From Lolium rigidum (taxonomy: Eukaryota > Streptophyta > Magnoliopsida > Poales > Poaceae), in assembly GCF_022539505.1 (NCBI RefSeq), contig NC_061510.1, positions 39,023,047 through 39,087,046 of the forward strand: DNA of 64,000 nucleotides, read 5' to 3'. How positions within the stretch are numbered: position 1 is the first letter of the stretch; each line of letters starts with the position of its first letter. Of this stretch, positions 1 to 12,500 are shown in pieces. The notes beneath the pieces were generated by a model. The model had not been told where the DNA came from and ran no database searches. It saw only the letters and a list, made by a program, of their open reading frames with translations. The position numbers and the translations under genes were made by a program.

Positions 1-990
1 GCTCCAATCAACGAAACACATAATTAGACCACCATCCCCCAAAAGTGAACGGTGTTACAGTTATGTAAAAGGCTAAAAGGCCAGCATTGCATTTATGTAA
101 TAGCAGTACTAAAACAAAACGAAAACTGAATGTTGTATGACCAGCAGCAATGCGTTTGAACACATGCATGCAAACACATATGAAAACGTCAAAATCCAGC
201 AAGATTAACACACAATGCCAAACGCACTTTAGACGGTGCGGTGAAGGCGCGCTTTCTCGTCTAGTAAAAAAGAACACCTATTACAAGAGAGAATCAATTG
301 AGTGTAGCAAGTGATGAAATGCGTCGGGTATATGAAAATAAGTGAGACAATGAGCCTCTTTTTTCGTGGATAAAGAAGGGCGGGGTAACCCTAAGGAGCT
401 TCCAAACCATGTCTTGTATGTTGCCACCAAAGTTACCTACACTTTCCTCTTGAATATCATTCACCATTGTATTTAGTCCAATGTCACGACAATTCGCCTA
501 AACGACATGAGTTGGAAAATTCGAGTGCCTCACGACAGTCAAAGCCTCCACACTAGCATGTCTATTACATTTGGATAAAACAATGAAAATTTACAAACAC
601 CTTCAACGCTTGAACAAACGACACCAACCAAACCTAAAGCTGCATTCCTAGACACAATGACGTTGATGTTAATCTTTGTGAAGCCCTACGGGGTTTTGAT
701 CCATCCAGCGTGAGAAGGTTGGGTGTGTGGGGGTCTGTTTAACATGAGAGGTCAAATGTTCAAGGTAGACCGTGACAAAGCAATGAGTTGACAAATGGCT
801 CTGAAGTTCTGCCTCATGGATGGCGTTCCCTTGCAGCCTATATTATTTTGCATTTGGTCAACCGCTGGTGGTAGTGCAAATATGCTAAGCCAAAGAAAAA
901 GAAATATGCCATGGAACATCAAATGAAAAAGTGACCTCAGGAATTCCGAAACCGTTAAAAAAAGGGAAAACAACTTCAGTTTAGTGTAAA
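1..990. other. Left flank with no intact gene
   Basis: AT-rich sequence to the left of the first Helitron copy. No ORF has a credible start, length or recognisable product. Its only interpretable part is the degenerate RNase H-like remnant at about 320-620, listed separately. The short open frames at 8-277 and 752-973 on the minus strand show no family signature. Confidence 0.5.
320..620 (-). pseudogene. Degenerate RNase H-like (RVT_3-type) domain remnant
   Basis: Read on the minus strand, short stretches in shifting frames resemble the RNase H-like domain common in grass 'ribonuclease H' proteins and LINE ends. There is an 'EALTV' segment where this fold has its second acidic residue, then 'IVVTLD' and 'NDIQEES' segments, and near the end 'HEKRG' and 'EAHCL' pieces like the C-terminal R-x-A-N-x-x-A-H-x-L region. 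Stops and frameshifts separate the pieces, so nothing functional is encoded. The assignment rests on pattern memory only, and it could be the tail of an old LINE. Confidence 0.35.
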
Positions 991-1199
991 TCTTTACTAT
1001 TAAATGGGAGTTGGTCGTTTGACACTCAACGCACTTTGGTGGTAGTCATTAAAACAATCCGGACCATCCAATTTAATCTGAAGGTCTCCGCTCAAAATCC
1101 ATCCGTCCAATACGTCTAAACAACATTTAAGGAAGTATATTATGCACAAATCAATCAGGGGATAGCGACAATCACGGAAATTTCAAAATATGATCTTTC

Positions 1200-1384
1200 G
1201 TTGACCAACGGGGGAAGATTCCCTCCCTTGGCTATACGTTGTTAGATAGATGATGAGACCTCTCCAGCAGCGAATTTATACGCGCTAGATAACACCCCGT
1301 TTAATTCAGTCCCGTTGGGACTCGAACCCAGTTGGGCTGGCTGCGCACTCGCAAGCCTTGCCACTGAGCTAGCACTCAGTTCTC
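1200..1384 (-). mobile_element. tRNA-derived SINE with 16-bp target duplication
   Basis: The minus strand carries RNA polymerase III promoter boxes. A-box-like TAGCTCAGTGGCAAGG is the complement of 1356-1371, and B-box-like GGGTTCGAGTCCC is the complement of 1317-1329. Both are typical of a tRNA-related SINE head. The element is flanked by perfect direct repeats, caaaatatgatctttc, at 1184-1199 and 1385-1400. The second Helitron copy has a single copy of this target near 4519-4535, an empty site. I did not see a clear poly-A tail. The family is not identified. Confidence 0.7.
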
Positions 1385-1699
1385 CAAAATATGATCTTTC
1401 CACGGTAACTCGCCATTTGTTTGCATTTATTACCGCTAATCATGGTATCAAATTAAACTCTATCAATACAAATTAAATATGATCTTTCCATGCAAGGCAT
1501 ATCACTACCCAAAAAATATTCACGGTATCGGATTAGAATCAATTAGGACAAATTAAATTGGATATTTCCTTCCTTGTACCAGCAGTCTACGCCCGCGTCC
1601 CAATAAAAAGAAAAGGAAGATCAAGACACATGAGCTTGCCTGAATCCAGGACATGCGCCAATTCGTGCGCTCAGGGTACAAGGTGCTCTCCGTGGTAGC

Positions 1700-1999
1700 G
1701 AGCCAACGACTTGAGGAAATTCAACTCGCTTGTGGCGCCCTGACAACGAACGGGGGCGACGGCTTGAGGAACTCGAACAGTTCATGGCAGTCGTAATTGT
1801 TGTGCTCGTCACCGGTTTATTCTTCCACCTCAGGTTCTTCTCGATCAACATAGGGTTCTCCACCTCGGGTTCTTCTTGATCTACATTTTATGCTAAGTGG
1901 GATGTCCGCTCGCAAAGGGTTGCCCACCGAATTCACTGTAAGGTCCAGGACTCTCCCCATGGATGAAGTCTCAGGTATAAAATTCCCCAAATATAACAT
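1700..1999 (-). pseudogene. Exon-like fragment captured by the Helitron (copy 1)
   Basis: This stretch is clearly more GC-rich than its surroundings. On the minus strand it reads as one nearly open frame of about 100 codons, from around 1999 to 1715, broken by one stop at about 1817-1819. The first part has a 'PETSSMGRVLDL' segment and an acidic 'REEPEVEE' end. The part after the stop contains 'CHELFEFLKPSPPF'. The same sequence occurs in copy 2 at about 4840-5123. I do not recognise the parent gene. Helitrons often carry gene fragments, so capture is the natural reading but is inferred. Confidence 0.35.
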
Positions 2000-2915
2000 G
2001 AAGTCCTAAGAAAATCCACGTTATAATCCATCCAGATGCGTTGTTGACCCGCTGCAATTTTTTTGAGCTGATTACTTTCCCATTCTGATACTACTATATT
2101 TCATGATCCATCCGTAGGTGCAGCTGTTCTACAAGTCCGGCATGGTCGCATGATCCCCCACTCCCGCCGGTAAGAGCGCTTAATCCCGTCCGAGAAGGCT
2201 CTAGGGTCATGCGGTGTTAGGTTATGCTTTTTTTTGTCCTTTGCCTGAACCGTGATTTATGATAGGTTTTTCTTGAAAATTACCTTGAATTAACATGGGT
2301 TTTCCTTGAAAATATTTTATGAAAACATTAATAAATGCAGTTGAAAAAAACGATCTCTACACATATATGGGAATGGAAGAGTAAAAAGAGAGGAAACTCA
2401 AATGCTAAAGAGCAAACTACTTTTTAATAAAGCATTAGCAGTATCATGTTGTTAATCGTGCCTGGTCAGTTTATCAAGATATTTTAAAGATTACATATAG
2501 TCAAGTTGACCACATCCAAATTTACAAAGTTTATATTTTCATCTCTATGACTTTTTGTGGTTTGTTCGATTTCCTTTTAGGCCCTATGAATATATCTTCA
2601 GTTTATTTTCTAGCCAGGAGAATTTGTTTTTTGTTTTGTTCTATAAAGGGCAGACACTGATACTTTTGCACTAACTTATGTTCAATCCATCTGGGGTTAG
2701 CTTTTCAATATGTCTCTTTTTATTGAATTATGTAGCGGGATCCCACTACCATATACCACTCTATTGCTTACAATTTAGACCTATCATGCAGGTATACATA
2801 AACCCGTAGGCATCCATCCCTGTAGGCATCCCTACATATCCTTTTAGATAGTCCAAGGAATATTTTAGTTACAAAGAAAATAAAGGACCTTGATGTGAAT
2901 TACCCAACTTTAATA

Positions 2916-3186
2916 CTCCCTCCGTTCCATTCTATAGTGCCTATTGTTTTTTGGCACGGAAATTAGTGCAAGAGTATTTTTTACACAAGACCCCTAGCTG
3001 AACGATTTGAGATCAACGTAAAATTTGGGAAATCCATATCTTCCAAACTTACCATAACAATTTTGGGAGCTAAACGATTTGGAAACTGAACGGGGAGGGG
3101 GTAATTGAAGAAAAGCTAAGCTACAACCTTATATTCTGAAACAAATGCCAAAAATTTATAGGCACTATAGAAAGGAACGGAGGGAG
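2916..3186. mobile_element. Stowaway (Tc1/Mariner) MITE
   Basis: A 271-bp element with terminal inverted repeats ctccctccgttcc and ggaacggagggag, flanked by TA at 2914-2915 and 3187-3188. The second Helitron copy has the uninterrupted empty site, with one TA at 23357-23358. It has no coding capacity. Terminal motif, size and TA duplication are those of grass Stowaway elements. Confidence 0.9.
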
Positions 3187-5130
3187 TATATGTGAACTGT
3201 CATGTTTTTTTATGTTTTTTTTTATGGACGGATATTGCAGATTATCCCTTCTGTCATTCATACTTCCACATTGATGAATAGCTACTACGTGACCTCTTTA
3301 CTTATGAAGTTTCATATGAACCAAACAAGATCCATATGATCTCATTTGCATGTATGTAATCAGACTGTCTTTGCAGATATGCTTTGTTTTAAGAAGGAAT
3401 TACCTTCTATGGCTATTAACGCTTTTCTCCATGCAGATTAAATTGGGATACCTCTGAAGGGAAATAATCCTAAGTGTGCATGAGAAAACCCAATTATTCC
3501 GTTTAAGTTATTAACCTATGTTACAACCTTTTTTAGTTCGTTTCATTTTTGGAAAACATAGACAATCTTGGAAAACAGAGACGAGGTTTGTGATGCGTGC
3601 CACGATTCAGCTGATGTAACCAGGTCCAAGAAAACATATATAACTTGTTCAATGCCTTTTTGCTCATGTATTTTGGTTCAGATTCTGTTACACAAGAAGA
3701 ATGAGTGGTCTCATGCCTGGCAGTCAAGATACGGTTAAAGATTGGCGGTTTTCTTTGCGGTAGAGATGCCTGAAGGAGAAGTATATTTTGGCCATGTATT
3801 ATGGTTCAAATTCATGGAGAGATGGCAACCTATATCAGTCGAGGTGCAAGATTTTCTTTTTGTAATACTTCGTGCATTATGTATATGAACTACTGTATGT
3901 TTAACCTGTGATCATTTCCTTTTTTTTAATCAAGAACAATGTCTCCACTAATTCATCTTGGTTTGTATCATATGAAAAAAAAGTAGCTTAGTCCTTTGAC
4001 GTACTTGGGTTTTCTATACTCGTGCATCGCTTTTTGGATCCCAAGATGAGACTTTTCCAATCTTTCATTAACCAATTTTTTCTCTTAAAAATTAGTTGTA
4101 TCAAATGAAAAAAAAAGGTAGCAGGTTCAATTATAAGAAAGAAAGTATATTTGCAGGCTGCGAAGTCCATATATGCTCATAAATCAAAAGTGTAAGTACC
4201 TGATATTTTTGGTGGCTCCTTTACCTAGGTATCTCTGGCAATTGGAAAGCCATCTTTTACTGATACAGTGTCCGTGTCTAATGTAGTTGGCCAGATTCAG
4301 ATATTATTGAAGTGCTTTCATCTGTTATCTTTACTATTAAATGGGAGTTGGTCGTTTGACACTCAACGCACTTTGGTGGTAGTCATTAAAACAATCCGTA
4401 CCATCCAATTTAATCTGAAGTTCTCCGCTAAAATCCATCCGTCCAATACGTCTAAACAACATTTAAGGAAGTATATTATGCACAAATCAATCAGGGGATA
4501 GCGACAATCACGGAAATTGCAAAATATGATCTTTCCACGGTAACTCGCCATTTGTTTGCATTTATTACCGCTAATCATGGTATCAAATTAAACTCTATCA
4601 ATACAAATTAAATATGATCTTTCCATGCAAGGCATATCACTACCCAAAAAAATATTCACGGTATCAGATTAGAATCAATTAGGACAAATTAAATTGGATA
4701 TTTCCTTCCTTGTACCAGCAGTCTACGCCCGCGTCCCAATAAAAAGAAAAGGAAGATCAAGACACATGAGCTTGCCTGAATCCAGGACATGCGCCAATTC
4801 GTGCGCTCAGGGTACAAGGTGCTCTCCGTGGTAGCGAGCCAACGACTTGAGGAAATTCAAATCGCTTGTGGCGCCCTGACAACGAACGGGGGCGACGGCT
4901 TGAGGAACTCGAACAGTTCATGGCAGTCGTAATTGTTGTGCTCGTCACCGGTTTATTCTTCCACCTCAGGTTCTTCTCGATCAACATAGGGTTCTCCACC
5001 TCGGGTTCTTCTTGATCTACATTTTATGCTAAGTGGGATGTCCGCTCGCAAAGGGTTGCCCACCGAATTCACTGTAAGGTCCAGGACTCTCCCCATGGAT
5101 GAAGTCTCAGGTATAAAATTACCCAAATAT

Positions 5131-6906
5131 TGTAGGATAACGTTGCATAGAAAACAAAAAAATTCCTACCGCGAACACGCAATCCAAGCCAAGATGCAAT
5201 CTAGAAGACGGTAGCAACGAGGGGGTATCGAGTCTCACCCTTGAAGAGATTCCAAAGCCTACAAGATGAGGCTCTTGTTGCTGCGGTAGACGTTCACTTG
5301 CCGCTTGCAAAAGCGCGTTGAAGATCTTGATCACGATCGGTTCCGGCACCACGAACGGGCAGCACCTCCGTACTCGGTCACACGTTCGGTTGTTGATGAA
5401 GACGACGTCCACCTCCCGTTCCAGCGGGCAGCGGAAGTAGTAGCTCCTCTTGAATCCGACAGCACGACGGCGTGGTGTCGGTGGCGGTGGTGAACTCCGG
5501 CGGAGCTTCGCTAAAGCACGCGGGAGCTATGGAGGAGAGGGGGGCGGCTAGGGTTTGGGAGGGGTGGCCGGCCACTTCAAGGGGGGCGGCCAGCTTGTGG
5601 TCTTGGGGTGGCCGGCCCCCTCCCTTGGCCCCTCATTATATAGGTGGATCCCCAAGAGTTGGTCTCCAAGTCTTCGAATAAGACCCGAACCAAAACCTTC
5701 CAAAAGGGGAAACCTAGCCAAGCTAGGACTCCCACCAAAGGTGGGAGTTCCACCTCCCATATGGGGGTGGCCGGCCCCCTAAGGGGGAGTCCACTTGGGA
5801 CTCCTCCCCCACTAGGGTTGGCCGTCCATGGAGGTGGAGTCCCATGTGGACTCCACCTTCCTTGGTGGTTTCTTCCGGACTTTTCTAGAACCTTCTAGAA
5901 CCTTCCATAGAACCTTCCGCGACATTTTAATTCACATAAAATGACATCCTATATATGAATCTTATTCTCCGACCATTCCGGAACTCCTCGTGATGTCCGG
6001 GATCTCATCCGGGACTCCGAACAAATATTCGAACTCCATTCCATATTCAAGTACTACCATTTCAACATCCAACTTTAAGTGTGTCACCCTACGGTTCGTG
6101 AACTATGTGGACATGGTTGAGTACTCACTCCGACCAATAACCAATAGCGGGATCCGGAGATCCATAATGGCTCCCACATATTCAACGATGACTTTAGTGA
6201 TCGAATGAACCATTCACATACAATACCAATTCCCTTTGTCTCGCGATATTTTACTTGTCCGAGGTTTGATCTTCGGTATCACTCTATACCTTGTTCAACC
6301 TCGTTTCCTGACAAGTACTCTTTACTCGTACCGTGGTATGTGGTCTCTTATGAACTTATTCATATGCTTGCAAGACATTAGACGACATTCCACCGAGAGG
6401 GCCCGAGTATATCTATCCGTCATCGGGATGGACAAATCCCACTGTTGATCCATATGCCTCAACTCATACTTTCCGGATACTTAATCCCACCTTTATAGCC
6501 ACCCATTTACGCAGTGGTGTTTGAGTAATCAAAGTACCTTTCCGGTATAAGTGATTTATATGATCTCATGGTCATAAGGACTAGGTAACTATGTATCGAA
6601 AGCTTATAGCAAATAACTTAATGACGAGATCTTATGCTACGCTTAATTGGGTGTGTCCATTACATCATTCATACAATGACATAACCTTGTTATTAATAAC
6701 ATCCAATGTTCATGATTATGAAACTAATCATCCATTAATCAACAAGCTAGTTAAGAGGCATACTAGGGACTCTTTGTTGTTTACATATCACACATGTATC
6801 AATGTTTCGGTTAATACAATTATAGCATGGTATATAAACATTTATCATAAACATAAAGATATATAATAACCACTTTTATTATTGCCTCTTGGGCATATCT
6901 CCAACA
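5131..6906 (-). repeat. 3' LTR of the outer Copia element
   Basis: 1,776 bp. It begins TGTAGGATAACG and ends ATCTCCAACA on the plus strand, the reverse of a TGTTGG...CCTACA LTR. It closely matches the LTR at 20646-22430, with scattered substitutions and small indels. A TATATAA-like box occurs on the minus strand near 5635-5641. Confidence 0.92.
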
Positions 6907-6918
6907 GATCTCCCACTT
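6907..6918 (-). other. Polypurine tract of the outer Copia element
   Basis: The minus strand reads GCAAGTGGGAGATC immediately before the 3' LTR. Position and base composition match the BARE-type polypurine tract that primes plus-strand DNA synthesis. Confidence 0.75.
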
Positions 6919-6940
6919 GCACTAGAGTCAATAATCTAGA

Positions 6941-7808
6941 TTACATTGTAAGGAACCTAACACCCATGGCATTCCGGTGTTGGTCATGCTTTGCCCTAGG
7001 GAGAGCTTTAGTCAACGGATCCGCTACATTCGGATCAGTGTGTACTTTGCAAATCTTTACTTCTCCATCTTCGATGTACTCGCGAATCGAGTGGTAACGC
7101 AGCTTGATATGCTTCAGACCTCTTGTGTGACCTTGGTTCTTGTGCATTGGCGATGGCACCCATGTTGTCACAGTATATGACTAGTGGGTCCAATGCACTA
7201 GGAACCACACCGAGCTCTACAATGAACCTCTTCATCCATACCGCTTCTGATGAAGCCTCTGGAGCCGCTATGTACTCCGATTCTGTTGAAGACTTCGCCA
7301 CCGTGCACTGCTTCGAGCTTGCCCAGCTTACTGCAGCACCATTCAATATAAACACGTACCCGGATCGTGACTTAGAGTCATCAGGATCAGTGTTCCAACT
7401 TGCATCGGTGTAACTTGTTACAACGAGCTCTTGGTCACCTCCATAACAAAGAAACATATCCTTAGTTCTTTTCAAGTACTTCAGGATATTCTTGACCGCT
7501 GTCCAGATGCTCCATTCCCGGATCACTTTGATATCTCGCTAGTCAAACTAACAGCATGCGCTATATCCGGTCTTGTACATAGCATGGCATACATAATAGA
7601 GCCTATCGCCGAAGCATAGGGATCCGATTCATCCTTTCTCTTTCTTCGTCGTAGCCGGTCCTTGAGTCTTACTCAAGACCTTGCCTGGTAACATAGGTAA
7701 AAACCCTTTCTTACTTTCGTCCATTCTAAACTTCTTTAGAATCTTGTCCAGGTATGTACTCTGTGATAGCCCTATTAGGCGTCTTGATCTATCTCTATAA
7801 ATCTTGAT
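6941..7808 (-). pseudogene. Copia pol: end of RT and RNase H (outer element, part 2)
   Basis: This is the part of pol downstream of the inner-element insertion. About 7629-7808 encodes the post-YVDD region of Copia reverse transcriptase ('GIKIYRDRSRRL', 'YLDKILKKF'). About 7035-7526 encodes RNase H, with 'SYTDASW', 'STESEYIA' and 'IYCDNMGAI' carrying the catalytic acidic residues. A further frame at 6941-7171 carries the 'VHTDPNVADPLTKALP' C-terminus. The pieces lie in different frames, so the ORF is broken. Together with 16408-19452 it makes one former polyprotein. Confidence 0.9.
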
Positions 7809-7813
7809 GCCTA

Positions 7814-9577
7814 TGAAGGAGATATGCCCTAGAGGCAATAATAAAGTAGTTATTATTTATATCTTTATGTTTATGATAAATGTTTATATATCATGCTATA
7901 ATTGTATTAACCGAAACATTAGTACATGTGTGATATATAGACAACAAAGAAGTCCCTAGTATGCCTCTTAAACTAGCTTGTTGATTAATGGATGATTAGT
8001 TTCATAATCATGAACATTGGATGTTATTAATAACAAGGTTATATCATTATATGAATGATGTAATGGACACACCCAATTAAGCGTAGCATAAGATCTCGTC
8101 ATTAAGTTATTTGCTATAAGCTTTCGATACATAGTTACCTAGTCCTTATGACCATGAGATCATGTAAATCACTTATACCGGAAAGGTACTTTGATTACAT
8201 CAAACGCCACTCGCGTAAATGGGTGGTTATAAAGGTGGGATTAAGTATCCGGAAAGTATGAGTTGAGGCATATGGATCAACAATGGGATTTGTCCATCCC
8301 GATGACTGGATAGATATACTCCGGGCCCTCTCGGTGGAATGTCGTCTAAATGTCTTGCAAGCATATGAATAAGTTCATAAGAGACCACATACCACGGTAC
8401 GAGTAAAGAGTACTTGTCGGAGACGAGGTTGAACAAGGTATAGAGTGATACCGAAGATCAAACCTCGGACAAGTAAAATATCGCGTGACAAAGGGAATTG
8501 GTATCGTATGTGAATGGTTCATTCGATCACTAAAGTCATCGTTGAATATGTGGGAGCCATTATGGATCTCCAGATCCCGCTATTGGTTATTGGTCTGAGT
8601 GAGTACTCAACCATGTCCGCATAGTTCACGAACCGTAGGGTGACACACTTAAAGTTGGATGTTGAAATGGTAGAACTTGAATATGGAATGGAGTTCGAAT
8701 ATTTGTTCGGAGTCCCTGATAAGATCCCTGGACATCACGAGGAGTTCCGGAATGGTCCGGAGAATAAGATTCATATATAGGATGTCATTTTATGTGAATT
8801 AAAATGATCCGGAAGGTTCTAGAAGGTTCTAGAAAAGTCCGGAAGAAATAAGGATGGAAGGTGGAGTCCCGCAGGGACTCCACCCACCTTGGCCGGCCAA
8901 CCTAAGGGAGGAGGAGTCCCAAGTGGACTCCCCACCATGGTGGCCGGCCACCCCACCAAGGAAAGGGGGAGTCCCACTCCCCTAGGTTTGGACACTTGGA
9001 AGGTTTTGTTGGGGTCTTATTCGGACTCTTTTGACCTAAACCTTGGGGCCTCCACCTATATAAACAGGGGGAGAGAGGGGCTGGCCGGCCACTCAAGCCA
9101 CCACCATGGCCGCACCCCTCAAGGGTGCCCTAGCCGGCGCCCCTCTCCCCAAACCCTAGCGGTCTCTCTCCTCCACCACATCCCGCACGCTTAAGCGAAG
9201 CTCCGCCGGATTTCTCCACCACCACCGACACCACGCCGTCGTGCTGTCGGATTCAAGAGGAGCTACTACTTCCGCTGCCCGCTGGAACGGGGAGGTGGAC
9301 GTCGTCTTCGTCAACAACCGAACGTGTGACCGAGTACGGAGGTGCTGCCCGTTCGTGGCGCCGGAACCGATCGTGATCAAGATCTTCTACGCGCTTTTGC
9401 AAGCGGCAAGTGAACGTCTAACGCAGCAACAAGAGCCTCATCTTGTAGGCTTTGGAATCTCTTCAAGGGTGAGACTCGATACCCCCTCGTTGCTACCGTC
9501 TTCTAGATTGCATCTTGGCTTGGATTGCGTGTTCGCGGTAGGAAATTTTTTTGTTTTCTATGCAACGTTATCCTACA
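7814..9577 (+). repeat. 5' LTR of the inner Copia element
   Basis: 1,764 bp, from TGAAGGAGATATGCCC to ATCCTACA. A TATATAAA box at about 9057-9064 lies in the expected promoter region of the LTR, followed by GC-rich transcribed sequence. It is nearly the same as 14573-16329. Confidence 0.9.
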
Positions 9578-9579
9578 AG

Positions 9580-9591
9580 TGGTATCGCAGC
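9580..9591 (+). other. Primer binding site of the inner element (mutated)
   Basis: TGGTATCGCAGC lies two bases after the LTR. The canonical site for initiator-Met tRNA is TGGTATCAGAGC, seen intact in the outer element, so this copy has two changes near the 3' part. Confidence 0.7.
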
Positions 9592-12500
9592 CGTGTCTAT
9601 GCATATATGGTTGCACGAGTAGAACACAATGGTTTGTGGGCGTTGATGCTCTTGTTATCTTTAGTTTGAGTACTTTGCATCTTTGTGGCATAGTGGGATG
9701 AAGCGGCCTGGACTAACTTTACATGACCGCGTTCATGAGACTTGTTCCTCGTTCGACATGCAACTTGTATTGCATAAGAGGCTTTGCGGGTGTCTGTCTC
9801 TCCTACTATAGTGAAGATTCAATTTACTCTTCTATTGACAACACTAGTATCACCGTTGTGGTTCATGTTCGTAGGTAGATTAGATCTTACTCGAAAACCC
9901 TAAACCACGTAAAATATGCAAACCAAATTAGAGACGTCTAACTTGTTTTTGCAGTGGTTTGGTGATGTGATATGGCCATAATGTGATGATGAATATGTAT
10001 GAGATGATCATTATTGTATTGTGGCAACCGGCAGGAGCCTTATGGTTGTCTTTAATTTTCATGTTGAGTAGTATTTCAAAGTAGTTGTAATAGTTGCTAC
10101 ATGAGGTGAACAACCATGAAGACGGCGTCATGAACCTTGATGCTATGCCAACGATGATGGAGATCATGCCCGCTGATGATGGAGATCATGTCCGTGCTTT
10201 AGAGATGAAGATCGAAGGCGCAAAGACAAAAGGGCCATATCATATCACATATGAACTGCATGTGATGTTAATCCTTTTATGCATCTTATTTTGCTTAGAA
10301 CGCGACGGTAGCATTATAAGATGATCCCTCACATTAATATCAAGATAATAAAGTGTTCTCCCTCGTATGCACCGTTGTAATGAGTTCGTCGTTTCAAAGC
10401 ATCTCGTGATGATCGGATGTGATAGATTCAACGATTCACATACAACGGGTGTAAGCCATGTTGCACACGCGGAATACTTGGGTTTGCTTGACGAGCCTAG
10501 CATGTACATATATGGCCTCGGGACAACGGAAACCGAAAGGTTGAACACGAGTCATATGGATGATATGATCAACATGTTGATGTTCACCATTGAAGCTACA
10601 TCATCTCACGTGATGATCGGTTTTTGGTGTAGTGAATTTGGATCGTGTACCACTTAACAACTATGAGGGATGTTGTATTAAGTGGGAGTTCATTAGTAAT
10701 TAGATTAAAACATGAACTAATTATCATAAACATAGTCTGAGTAGTATTTTTGAATTAATTTTGTAGTATTGGCATCCGTTTTCTACTATGCGCTAGTCTT
10801 GTTATTGAGATAGAAATACTGTTAAAATCTGACAAGAAACTTTACGGATTGGTACCGTATTGTTAAAGAATCAAGAATTGATTAAGTCCTATTGCAAATT
10901 TTTAGTAAACCTCACATTGTTGATTCAAAGATCTATGGTTTCAATTAGTACCTAAAGTTATCTTGTCTCCGTCAAACTTAAAGTTCAAATTTGTTTGAAA
11001 AGTAAGGAGCTGAAAATTTAGTTTTCAGAAATAATCAAGGTATGAGATATATGTGATATCTAAGACCTTATTGCAAGATGATAGAATATAATTTGGTGAG
11101 ACTACATAAACTCATAAGTTTTATGGGAATGTATGAAGGTTGAAGACGCCGAGCGTCACAATCCTCCAACTATTGAAGCACTAACGATATTCGCATATCC
11201 ATGAAGTTATCATCCTTAGTATGCACCGTTGCTAAGACTCGTCGTATCGAAGCATCACGTGATGATCGGGTGTTATAGATTCTGCGTGTGCTTACAACGG
11301 GTGCAAGCCAGATTTGCACATGCGAATACTAAGGTTAAACTTTATGAGCCTAGCATGTACAGACATGGTCTCAAAAAAATTGTCATGAATTGATGGATAA
11401 AATTATGAGTGAAATTGTTCATCATAGTTACTAATAAGTGAAATCTAGAACACTTGTCATATGATGATCAACTTCAAAATAAGAACCTCAAGGTTATTGG
11501 TATTAGACCAACAAACCTAGAACTTATTAATGTTGAAGTGTTTTTTTTTTCTGAATAATGAGGAAAGCTAAAAGAAAAACTGCAAAAGATATTTTGGCAG
11601 AAAGAAAGAAAAGACTAGAAAGTCTAGCTCAGGTGTATATAAATGATATACATGTTATGGTTGTATTCCTAGTTAGGTCACACTATGAAATTCTTGGATA
11701 TTATTACTATATTGGTTGGTATGAAGTGTCATACAAAACAACGCAATACAAGAATACAATGGCCTAAGTGATCGACAAGGAATATGATAGAAATGTACGT
11801 CCGGAACAAAATAAAGTGTTATTATGTTCGTCGTTGGCATTCTATCTAGCCCTTAAAATTTATAATAAAGAACTTAATAATTGTTATTTTGCTCGGTCAA
11901 ATGAAAACAATGAGTTGTTCAAATTATGACATTACTCCATATACGATGGATAAGTTATTATAAATCTTAATGGTGAACCACACATACATAAAACCGACGC
12001 TAAAATGCCATAAGGCAAATGATTTGAATTCCACTTATTTGTGGAACCGCCATTTAGGTCATGTTAGAAAGGATCGCATGAAGGAACTCCATGCAAATGG
12101 ATTTTTGGAGTCATTCGATTTGTTGAATCGTTTGGCACTTGCAAAATCTTTTCTAAAAGGTAATGACTGAAATACCGTTCATAGGCCGAAGAATTGAACG
12201 GGCAACTAACTTAGTGAAAACATGCATAATGATATATGTGGTTCACTGGGCATAGTTGTGTGCGGAAGATTCTTCTACTTCATGAAAACTTTCAAACAAT
12301 GAATTGAGTATATATGTGGATATATTCAATAAGGAAAAGTTTGAAACATTTGAATAGGATTCAAATAAATTTCAGCATGAAGTGGAAATCATCGTAATAG
12401 AAAAGTCAAATATCTATGATTGGATCATGGAGGAAATATTTGAATTACGAATTTTAGCGAACATCTAAGAGAGTTATGAAATTGTTCTACAACTCACATT

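Larger units (their letters stand above)
991..4327 (+). mobile_element. Helitron-like element, copy 1 (3' end missing)
   Basis: It begins TCTTTACTATTAAATGG directly after an A, which fits plant Helitron 5' termini (TC followed by a TCTMTACTA-like motif, inserted between A and T). The sequence matches copy 2 (4328-5130 joined to 22431-24500) almost base for base, apart from a SINE at 1200-1384 and a MITE at 2916-3186 found only here. It stops exactly where copy 2 begins, so it lacks the last roughly 576 bp and the CTAG terminus. No Rep/helicase coding was seen, so it is non-autonomous. A captured exon-like stretch lies at about 1700-1999. Confidence 0.6.

Noticed and set aside
1317..1371. A functional tRNA gene
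   Set aside because: The A and B boxes are present but no cloverleaf with acceptor stem was seen, and target duplications show that it is a SINE.
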